In this document: piece after piece, positions 6,240-12,736 of the stretch
Layout: every line of letters starts with the position of its first letter
How positions within the stretch are numbered: position 1 is the first letter of the stretch
Source: an uncultured Prevotella sp.
GTDB taxonomy: Bacteria; Bacteroidota; Bacteroidia; Bacteroidales; Bacteroidaceae
Direction: 5' to 3'
Length of the DNA: 29,764 nt
Assembly (NCBI GenBank): GCA_937906495.1
Contig: CALCVT010000118.1
Location: 1-29,764, forward strand
Translations under genes and position numbers: made by a program
Notes under the pieces: model-generated
Database searches by the model: none
Told to the model about the DNA's origin: nothing
The model's input: the letters and a program-made list of their open reading frames with translations, nothing else

Positions 6240-7046
6240 TTACTCTGCAGAAGCCTCTTCAGTGGCCTCTTCCTTCTCGTTGCGGGCCTTGGTAGCACGC
6301 TTGCGGGGAGCCTTTGCAGCTTCACCTTCGCCTGCAGCTTCAGCATCAACCTTCTCAGCCTTACGCTCTTCTACACCTTCAGCAATTGCGCCGCAAAGTG
6401 CGTCGAGAATTACTTCGATGCTCTTGTTAGAGTCATCGTTAGCGGGGATGAGGTAATCAACAACGTTGGGATTAGAGTTAGTGTCGACAATACCGAATAC
6501 GGGGATACCCAGACGCTGTGCTTCCTTAACAGCAATGTGCTCTTTGCATACGTCAACAACGAAGAGCGCTGCGGGAAGGCGAGTCAGATCGGCAATAGAA
6601 CCAAGGTTCTTCTCCAACTTGGCACGTTGACGTGAAATCTGAAGAATTTCGCGCTTCGAGAGGTTTGAGTAAGTACCATCGTTCATCAGTTTGTCGATAT
6701 TGGCCATTTTCTTCACTGCCTTGCGGATAGTGGGGAAGTTGGTGAGCATACCGCCCGGCCAACGCTCAGTTACGTAAGGCATATTAACAGAGGAAGCCTT
6801 GTCGGCTACCACTTGCTTTGCTTGCTTTTTAGTAGCTACGAAGAGGACACGCTTGCCCTGCTTGGCGATTGCTTTTAAAGCTTCGGCAGCTTCGTCAATC
6901 TTAGCGACAGTCTTGTGAAGGTCGATGATGTGAATGCCATTGCGCTCCATAAAGATGTAGGGAGCCATAGCAGGATTCCATTTGCGTTTGAGGTGACCGA
7001 AGTGGCAACCGGCCTCCAAGAGGGTGTCAAAGTTTGTTCTGGACAT
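6240..7046 (-). CDS. rpsB: 30S ribosomal protein S2
   Basis: 268 aa. It begins MSRTNFDTLLEAGCHFGHLK followed by RKWNPAMAPYIFMERNGIHI, the S2 signature. ERWPGGMLTNFPTIRKAVKK and PAALFVVDVCKEHIAVKEAQ are conserved core segments, and GIVDTNSNPNVVDYLIPAND is the usual third motif. The last 45 residues form a charged, Ala/Glu/Lys-rich tail (from about 225) that is commonly longer in Bacteroidetes. It binds the 30S platform region between head and body and is needed for S1 recruitment in other bacteria. It lies 230 bp after rpsI, longer than other gaps in the operon. Confidence 0.97.
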   Translation of the reverse strand: MSRTNFDTLLEAGCHFGHLKRKWNPAMAPYIFMERNGIHIIDLHKTVAKIDEAAEALKAIAKQGKRVLFVATKKQAKQVVADKASSVNMPYVTERWPGGMLTNFPTIRKAVKKMANIDKLMNDGTYSNLSKREILQISRQRAKLEKNLGSIADLTRLPAALFVVDVCKEHIAVKEAQRLGIPVFGIVDTNSNPNVVDYLIPANDDSNKSIEVILDALCGAIAEGVEERKAEKVDAEAAGEGEAAKAPRKRATKARNEKEEATEEASAE

Positions 7047-7133
7047 TTTCAGAATGTGTTTTGAGTTCGTTTACTTTCTTTTAAGTTGTTGTTGGTTGTC
7101 TTCCGACATTCAACCAGCCCCCGGGTAGTTCGT

Positions 7134-7151
7134 TTCGGGCGAAGTCCCGAA
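7134..7151 (-). promoter_or_regulatory. Hairpin in the rpsI-rpsB intergenic leader
   Basis: On the minus strand TTCGGG-ACTTCG-CCCGAA forms a 6-bp hairpin in the 230-nt spacer upstream of rpsB. It is followed by a GC-rich stretch (ACCCGGGGGCTGG) and then TTGAATGTCGG. No TAnnTTTG promoter is visible in the spacer, so it is probably part of a cotranscribed S2 leader or a processing site. Confidence 0.45.
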
Positions 7152-7276
7152 GGTTTAGATACTAAACGTAAATCCAGCAGGATGAGCCGAATATTACATT
7201 GTAAAAGACAGTGGCATCATTTGAATTTTTCAAAGTATTGCTGTTAGGCTGCAATGTTATGATGCCCAACTGAATT

Positions 7277-7663
7277 TTAGCGCTTGCTGAACTGGAAGCG
7301 ACGGCGTGCCTTGGGCTGACCGGGCTTTTTACGTTCAACGGCGCGGGGATCGCGAGTCATGAAGCCTTCAGCGCGGAGGGCTTTCTTGTCTTCGGCGTTA
7401 ATCTTTACGAGTGCACGGGCAATAGCGAGGCGAAGAGCCTGGCTCTGACCTGTGAAACCACCACCACAGAGGTTTACCTTGATGTCGTATTTTTCAGCAA
7501 CATCGAGGAGCGAAAGGGGCTGCTTAACAACAAACTGCAGGATGGGAGAGGGGAAATACTCGGTAAGGTCTCTCTTGTTAATGGTAATCTTACCAGTACC
7601 TTCGGTTACGTAGATACGGGCGATGGCGCTCTTGCGGCGACCTAATGCATTAATCATTTCCAT
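7277..7663 (-). CDS. rpsI: 30S ribosomal protein S9
   Basis: 128 aa. The N-terminus MEMINALGRRKSAIARIYV and the segments NLCGGGFTGQSQALRLAIAR, GFMTRDPRAVERKKPGQPKA and the basic tail RRRFQFSKR are diagnostic. The terminal KR reaches the P-site tRNA in the ribosome. It starts 11 bp after the rplM stop, so the two are coupled as in most bacteria. Confidence 0.97.
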   Translation of the reverse strand: MEMINALGRRKSAIARIYVTEGTGKITINKRDLTEYFPSPILQFVVKQPLSLLDVAEKYDIKVNLCGGGFTGQSQALRLAIARALVKINAEDKKALRAEGFMTRDPRAVERKKPGQPKARRRFQFSKR

Positions 7664-7674
7664 TACTGCTCAGT

Positions 7675-8136
7675 TTATTTAAGAAGGTTAATATCAATTG
7701 CCTTGGGCGACTGTGCTTCGTGCTTATGTTCTGCACCTTCGTATACATAAAGGTTTCCGAGAAGTTTAGCACCGAGTTTGTTCTTAGGGAGCATGCCCTT
7801 AACAACGCGACGGAAAAGTTTGTCAGCACCGTTGGGCTTAGCCATAATGCTCTGGGGAGTGTGCTCGCGCTGACCACCGGGGTAACCCGTGTAGGTGTAG
7901 TAAATGCGGTCAGTCCACTTCTTACCTGTGAGCTGAATCTTGTCGGCGTTAATGATAATAACGTTATCGCCACAATCTACGTGCGGAGTAAAATTGGGTT
8001 TGTACTTACCGCGCAGCAGTTTGGCAACTTTGGTGCAAAGACGACCAAGCACCTGATCAGTAGCGTCTACTACGATCCATTCTTTCTGTGCGGTCTCTTT
8101 GTTGGCAGAAATGGTCTTGTAACTTAAAGTGTCCAC
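7675..8136 (-). CDS. rplM: 50S ribosomal protein L13 (GTG start)
   Basis: I place the start at the GTG at 8136, giving 153 aa beginning (V/M)DTLSYKTISANKETAQKEW, which matches Bacteroidetes L13. The longer in-frame opening upstream to an ATG at 8226 would add 30 residues inside the mRNA leader and is unlikely. Core signatures: VVDATDQVLGRLCTKVAKLL, KYKPNFTPHVDCGDNVIIIN, YYTYTGYPGGQREHTPQSI and RRVVKGMLPKNKLG. L13 is an early assembly protein of the 50S subunit. It heads the operon, about 143 nt after the promoter at 8286-8316. The GTG start and a leader without Shine-Dalgarno suit translational control. Confidence 0.95.
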   Translation of the reverse strand: MDTLSYKTISANKETAQKEWIVVDATDQVLGRLCTKVAKLLRGKYKPNFTPHVDCGDNVIIINADKIQLTGKKWTDRIYYTYTGYPGGQREHTPQSIMAKPNGADKLFRRVVKGMLPKNKLGAKLLGNLYVYEGAEHKHEAQSPKAIDINLLK

Positions 8137-8279
8137 TTTTGTTTGTTTTAAATTGTAACTACTAAATTTTATCTGTTCCGTGAGCTCACCTAACCATTGT
8201 ACCCTGGCCAAATAAAACGGGCACAACTATTAACTCTCGGTTTGACAGAGCCTTTATTAAGGCCTGCCAGATAATAATC
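8137..8279 (-). promoter_or_regulatory. Structured 5' leader of rplM operon
   Basis: About 143 nt between the predicted transcription start and the GTG. It begins with a stable hairpin: TGGCAG (8264-8269) and GCCTT pair with AAGGC and CTGTCA (8243-8248) around an AATA loop, with one bulged T. Further on is the palindrome GTGAGCTCAC (8180-8189). The last 40 nt before the start are unstructured and A-rich. Ribosomal leaders ahead of L13 have been described for Bacteroidia, where L13 is thought to bind its own mRNA; I cannot align this one to that model by eye. Confidence 0.6.
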
Positions 8280-8285
8280 GGCGTG

Positions 8286-8316
8286 CAAAAGTACTATTTT
8301 TTTAATTCATACCAAA
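8286..8316 (-). promoter_or_regulatory. Promoter of rplM-rpsI-rpsB-tsf
   Basis: On the minus strand TTTG (8313-8316), 19 bp, TACTTTTG (8286-8293): a near-ideal Bacteroidetes promoter. Transcription should begin near 8279. Confidence 0.85.
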
Positions 8317-8585
8317 TACTTACCCTAAACTTTTTGTGCTTTTGTACCCCTAATGGTGTTGTTTTTGAGGCAGACAGCCATTTATTGCATAATAATTGTG
8401 TACAACTTAATCTATGATGTGTATTCGGAATATAGTTATTGTAGCTTGTGAGATTTAGAAGGGTTAATGGCTAAACTCTTGTAATATGTGTCTTTTGATT
8501 TGAGCCGTCATTCTGCGAAAAGAAAATACAGAGGGGTAATTTAGCTCATATTTCATAAAAACGTAATAAAAAATTAACGTCTTCC
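8317..8585. other. Intergenic region between divergent promoters
   Basis: About 270 bp separating the ribosomal operon promoter (minus) and the phosphate transporter promoter (plus). It is AT-rich, with no gene, no long hairpin and no recognisable operator. A Pho-type control site for the transporter might lie here but cannot be identified. Confidence 0.5.
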
Positions 8586-8616
8586 TTGGTCTATCAGACA
8601 GCAAATGCTAATTTTG
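8586..8616 (+). promoter_or_regulatory. Promoter of the phosphate transporter
   Basis: TTG (8586-8588), 20 bp, TAATTTTG (8609-8616). The predicted start near 8623 leaves a 26-nt leader before the ATG at 8649. The element also rules out any start codon upstream of 8620. Confidence 0.85.
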
Positions 8617-8648
8617 CAGCACAACACTATTTTAAGAACCCACTCGAT

Positions 8649-10898
8649 ATGGATTTTTTCTATTTAGGAATTCTTCTGTTCCTTATTGTTTTGGCAACGT
8701 TCGATTTATCTGTAGGCGTTGCAAATGATGCGGTTAACTTTCTCAGCCCCGCTGTGGGTGCGAAAGCAGCCAAGTTTCGTACCATTTTAATTGTTGCAGC
8801 AGTTGGAATCTTTGTTGGAGCAAGTACATCCAGCGGTATGATGGATATTGCCCGGCATGGCATTCTTAATCCACATTACTATACACTGAACGATGTGATG
8901 TGTATTTTTTTGGCAGTAGCTGCAACCGATGTGATCTTGCTCGACATTTTTAATACTTTGGGTATGCCCACCTCGACAACTGTTTCGATGGTTTTTGGTT
9001 TGTTGGGCGGAAGTACAGCCCTGGCATTTTCAAAGATTATGAGCGATGGCCATACATACGACCAGCTTATTAATACTGATAAGGCGTTAAGCGTAATAAT
9101 TGGTATATTCCTGTCAGTAGCCATAGCCTTTGTGGTGGGTTTGATTGTGATGTGGATAGCCCGCGTGGTATTTACATTCCATTACAAAAAGCATTTGCGT
9201 TATAGTATTGCCTTGTTTGGAGGTGTAAGTGTTACTTCGATATTTTATTTTCTTTTGGTCAAAGGCTTGCGTAACAGTTCGCTCCTCTCTTATATCGGCT
9301 GGACTCCGGAATGGATTGATGACAATAAAATGCAAATCATGCTAATCAGTTTCTGTGTCTTTACGGTACTGATGGAGATTCTGCATTTGTTTAAGGTTAA
9401 TATCTTTAGAATCGTTGTCCTTTTTGGAACATTTTCATTAGCAATGGCCTTTGCCGGTAACGACCTCGTGAATTTTATAGGTACACCGCTTGCAGGTCTA
9501 GAGGCTTATCTCGACTTTACTGCTCATGGTAATGGCGGCTCGCCCGATACCTATATAGTAGACGTATTGGCGGGTGAGAGCCAGTTGCCATACAAGCAAT
9601 TCTTTTTGATTGCTGCAGGTGTTATTATGACCTTGGCTATATTTACATCGAAGAAGGCTCATAAGGTGGTGGAAACAACCGTAAATCTTTCGCGTCAGGA
9701 CGATGGCGAAGAAGTGTTTTCTTCGTCAAAAATAGCTCGACGCACTGTGCGTGCCGTACTCAATACCACCAGTGTAATCTCAAAATATGTGCCGCATAGC
9801 GTAGCCGTTTGGATTGACAAGCGTTTTGAGCAAGACGGAACAGAGTTGGATGAAGGTGCTGCCTTCGATCAGGTTCGCGCTGCTGTCAATCTGGTATTGG
9901 CTGGTTTGTTGATTGTTGTAGGAACTACGTTACAGTTGCCTCTTTCGACCACGTATGTTGCCTTTATGGTAGCTATGGGTTCTTCGTTGGCCGACCGTGC
10001 TTGGGGACGCGAAACTGCGGTGTATCGCATTACCGGTGTAATCACCGTTATTGGAGGATGGTTTATAACGGCCGGTGCTGCTATGATTTTGAGTTTCTTT
10101 ATTGCAACCATTAACCACATGGGTGGTTTTATTGCCATGATATTGGTAGTATGTACTGTTGCTATAGTTATCATCAATAACAACCGTCGTTTCAAGAAGA
10201 AGCGTGAAGAAGATACTGTCGATGTTTTGTTCCGTCGCTTAGTGCGCAGTCACGATAAGAACCAAACATGGGAACTCTTGCTGGAGCATGTGCGCAACAC
10301 GCAAGGCGATATCCTTTCGTTTACCCGCGATACGTTTCATAATATTACGCAAGGATTGATGCACGAAAATATCAAGCAGTTGCGTACCGGTGCGCAGGAT
10401 ATTGAAAAAGAGAAAGGCGTTTGGCGACGCTATCGTCGTAAGGAGATTGTTGGTATGCGTAAGATTGACTATCTGCTGGCTGTCGAGAAAAATACTTGGT
10501 TCCATTTGGGATGCAACAGTTCTACACAGCTAATTTATGGATTGAAGCGTATGTTGGAGCCTTGTGTAGAACACGTTGACAACAACTTTAAACCGTTGCC
10601 CCAAGACTATATCGATGAGTTTATCCCTATTTGCAACGATGTCGACAAATTCCTTGAGGAAGCTCGCCGTATGATAACTACCGGCGATTTTGAAGGAGTT
10701 GACGAGGTGCTGGTCGAGGGTAATGCTATAAAAAGTCGTATCTCGCAGATTCGTCATGCCCAGCAAGACCGCATACAACGCGAAGATTCTAACATCAAGG
10801 TTGCTCTGCTATATCTTTCAACGCTTCAGGAAACTCAAGAGTTGGTAAGCATTTCGCGTCACTTGCTTCGAGCAAGCAAACGTTTCCAGACGCAATAA
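8649..10898 (+). CDS. PiT-family inorganic phosphate transporter with PhoU-like C-terminal domain
   Basis: 749 aa from the ATG at 8649. A TTG-initiated frame 21 codons longer overlaps the promoter and is rejected. It is an inner-membrane phosphate symporter. Both PiT signatures are present: GVANDAVNFLSPAVG at 23-37 and GNDLVNFIGTPLAG from 270. Several hydrophobic segments precede residue 230 and follow 250; a cytoplasmic insert lies near 350-400, and STTYVAFMVAMGSSLADRAW precedes the last membrane segments. From about 507 the protein is hydrophilic and helical (RRFKKKREEDTVDVLFRRLV onward), resembling the DUF47/PhoU-like domain that in other bacteria is a separate Pit accessory protein. This fusion is usual in Bacteroidetes. 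It is a single-gene unit with its own promoter and terminator. Confidence 0.92.
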   Translation: MDFFYLGILLFLIVLATFDLSVGVANDAVNFLSPAVGAKAAKFRTILIVAAVGIFVGASTSSGMMDIARHGILNPHYYTLNDVMCIFLAVAATDVILLDIFNTLGMPTSTTVSMVFGLLGGSTALAFSKIMSDGHTYDQLINTDKALSVIIGIFLSVAIAFVVGLIVMWIARVVFTFHYKKHLRYSIALFGGVSVTSIFYFLLVKGLRNSSLLSYIGWTPEWIDDNKMQIMLISFCVFTVLMEILHLFKVNIFRIVVLFGTFSLAMAFAGNDLVNFIGTPLAGLEAYLDFTAHGNGGSPDTYIVDVLAGESQLPYKQFFLIAAGVIMTLAIFTSKKAHKVVETTVNLSRQDDGEEVFSSSKIARRTVRAVLNTTSVISKYVPHSVAVWIDKRFEQDGTELDEGAAFDQVRAAVNLVLAGLLIVVGTTLQLPLSTTYVAFMVAMGSSLADRAWGRETAVYRITGVITVIGGWFITAGAAMILSFFIATINHMGGFIAMILVVCTVAIVIINNNRRFKKKREEDTVDVLFRRLVRSHDKNQTWELLLEHVRNTQGDILSFTRDTFHNITQGLMHENIKQLRTGAQDIEKEKGVWRRYRRKEIVGMRKIDYLLAVEKNTWFHLGCNSSTQLIYGLKRMLEPCVEHVDNNFKPLPQDYIDEFIPICNDVDKFLEEARRMITTGDFEGVDEVLVEGNAIKSRISQIRHAQQDRIQREDSNIKVALLYLSTLQETQELVSISRHLLRASKRFQTQ

Positions 10899-10954
10899 TC
10901 CAATCAGTAGCATGAGCCAATAAGAAAGGTAGCTCAATGTAAATAGAAAGTATC

Positions 10955-10996
10955 CTGCAGCTTATACCGGAAATAAATATCTGGTGTAAGCTGCAG
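10955..10996 (+). terminator. Intrinsic terminator of the phosphate transporter
   Basis: A 14-bp stem pairs CTGCAGCTTATACC (10955-10968) with GGTGTAAGCTGCAG (10983-10996), with one G-U pair. The tail is TTCTTGATTTTG. It begins 57 bp after the stop codon. Confidence 0.8.
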
Positions 10997-11493
10997 TTCT
11001 TGATTTTGTATAGTTGTAATGGTTGTTATAAGAAGGCAGACTTATGTAGTAACCAACCTTCATCAGGTCGTAGTTTGTATAGAAACGGATGTAGCCCGAT
11101 GTAGATGCCGTGTTGAAAATGGGGTACAGCATGCTGGTTCGTAGCATGTGGTGATAGCTTTGGGAATACGATACACACTCGGATTGTGCAGTTTTAAGTT
11201 GGAGTGTTTAAAATAATGCACCCCGTGTATAAAAATGAACTTACGGTACTTGTTGTATAAGCCTTTAATTCTTTGCCGTGGAGCGCGCGGCAGGTATGCA
11301 GTAGTTCGTAGGTGGATTAAAGATAAATGATTTTATTAATTCCAGTTCGTGTAGCAGCATTTTAGTTTTGAGTGAACAAGTGTCAACACGTTGCCAGGGT
11401 GTGTAGAGTGGGATGGAAAGCCTTGTTCGACTCTTTTTTGGTAAAATATTCGAATAAATCATCCATTCTCTTTCTGTAGCATCATGTTTGATT
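10997..11493. other. Gene-free stretch, possible decayed coding remnant on the minus strand
   Basis: No confident gene. On the minus strand a frame without stops runs from about 11207 down to 10962 (about 81 codons). Its translation looks protein-like and Tyr-rich (SYHHMLRTSMLYPIF, GYIRFYTNYDLMKVGYY), but it lacks a promoter and its end runs through the transporter terminator. It may be the tail of a lost gene. The remainder up to 11493 shows nothing recognisable. Confidence 0.35.
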
Positions 11494-11501
11494 TACCTTT
11501 G
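11494..11501 (+). promoter_or_regulatory. -7 element just ahead of the HisC-like gene
   Basis: TACCTTTG matches TAnnTTTG; the -33 is weak (a TTTC near 11471). The transcript would start close to 11507-11508, essentially at the ATG, so the mRNA would have almost no leader if this element is used. Confidence 0.45.
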
Positions 11502-11506
11502 CAGTC

Positions 11507-12490
11507 ATGAAGCAATCAGAACAGTCACAACCCACTCAAGAAACAGAGCTCGTGCGCGTCAAACTCGATGCCAATGAGTCGCCCTATAACTATCCCGATA
11601 ACCTGTATCCGGATAGAACCTTGATGCATTTGCGTGAGGCTTGGGGGATACATGAGCGTATACCGCCACAGTGTATTTACATGTGTGCAGGCACAGAAGT
11701 GGCAGTTGACCATTGTATGCGACTGTATGCCATGCCCGGTAAAGATAGTGTGTTGTCGGTAACGCCAACCCGTTCGGTTTATAAGGTGCGTGCGCGGATA
11801 AATCGGTTGTGTTATCGTGAGGTTCCGCTGTGTCCGTCAGATTTTTCGTTAGATGTAGATGCCTTGCTGTCTGCTATTGATGATAGTGTCAAATTGATAT
11901 TTATCTGTTCGCCCAATTCGCCTACTGGTAATTTGCTGGGACGTACCAGTTTGGATATATTGCTCGATTTGTATGACGGCATGGTAGTTATAGACGAATC
12001 TTACATCGACTTTGTGCCACAAGCCACGGTGTTACAGTTGCTTAATCGTCATCAAAACCTAATCATTTTACGTTCCTTTTCGCATGGGTGGGCTGCAGCC
12101 GGCTTGCGTCTTGCCGCAATGGTAGCCCGTCCGCAGGTTATATCAGCTTTGGCGCAAACAGGATACACGCATCCGGTAAGTTCGCCCGTAATTCGTGAAG
12201 CCGAAATGCTGTTGGCCCGCCGTTTGGATATTGACAAGTGGACGCGTCAGTTGGTTGAGGAGCGAACCAAAGTTGAAATAGCTTTGCGCGGACTACCGGG
12301 GTGTGTTGACGTATATCCTTCGGTAGCCAACTTTTTGTTGGTTCGTTTTGATCAGCCAGAAGCTGTTTACAGCGATTTGCTTCGCGAAGGGATTAAGGTA
12401 CGTCAGGTGGGCCAATGTTTGCGTCTGAGCATAGGGCTTCCGGCCGATAATTCTGCACTTTTGAGTGTATTACGGCGGCGTGTACTTTAG
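11507..12490 (+). CDS. HisC-fold aminotransferase paralog with the PLP lysine replaced by His
   Basis: 327 aa, fold-type I aminotransferase most like histidinol-phosphate aminotransferase. Conserved parts: LDANESPYNYPDNLYPD (17-35), CSPNSPTGN (Asn137), VVIDESYIDF (Asp163, Tyr166), AAAGLRLA (Arg201, cofactor phosphate) and the C-terminal LRLSIGLPADN (substrate-carboxylate Arg). Two key positions differ. The Schiff-base lysine of the S-K-A-F motif is His193 (RSFSHGWAAAGLR), and the ring-stacking tyrosine of PTYxxY is Arg89 (PTRSVY). The usual N-terminal arm of about 30 residues is also shortened. It is therefore unlikely to be a normal transaminase. It may be a pseudoenzyme or a PMP-dependent enzyme using His as base, as in ColD-type dehydratases. 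It stands alone, not in a his operon, 246 bp before gyrA. Confidence 0.85.
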   Translation: MKQSEQSQPTQETELVRVKLDANESPYNYPDNLYPDRTLMHLREAWGIHERIPPQCIYMCAGTEVAVDHCMRLYAMPGKDSVLSVTPTRSVYKVRARINRLCYREVPLCPSDFSLDVDALLSAIDDSVKLIFICSPNSPTGNLLGRTSLDILLDLYDGMVVIDESYIDFVPQATVLQLLNRHQNLIILRSFSHGWAAAGLRLAAMVARPQVISALAQTGYTHPVSSPVIREAEMLLARRLDIDKWTRQLVEERTKVEIALRGLPGCVDVYPSVANFLLVRFDQPEAVYSDLLREGIKVRQVGQCLRLSIGLPADNSALLSVLRRRVL

Positions 12491-12694
12491 GAAAGTTTCT
12501 TTTCTGTCAGACCCTTTAAATCCCTTAGATTTTGCGTTTAAGCGTTTCTGTGGTGTGTTTCGACCTGTTTTTTTTAGAGTCGAACAAGTCGTATTGGACG
12601 CTGTAAAGCAAAAATAAGGGCCTTTTAAGGCATTTATGCTTTGTGGTAAAGCTGATTTCTTGCTTAAAAGCACCCATACCCCAAAATAAAGTTA

Positions 12695-12702
12695 TACTTT
12701 TG
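12695..12702 (+). promoter_or_regulatory. -7 promoter element of gyrA
   Basis: TACTTTTG fits TAnnTTTG; no good -33 is seen at the right distance. The predicted start near 12709 gives a leader of about 28 nt before the ATG at 12737. Confidence 0.55.
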
Positions 12703-12736
12703 TCCGTTGAAACAACATAAGTATCTGTAACAAGCA

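Noticed and set aside
8586..8648. Upstream TTG start for the phosphate transporter
   Set aside because: The TTG is itself the -33 promoter element, so it precedes the transcription start.
11265..11462. 65-codon minus-strand frame upstream of the HisC-like gene
   Set aside because: No family, no promoter, composition typical of chance.
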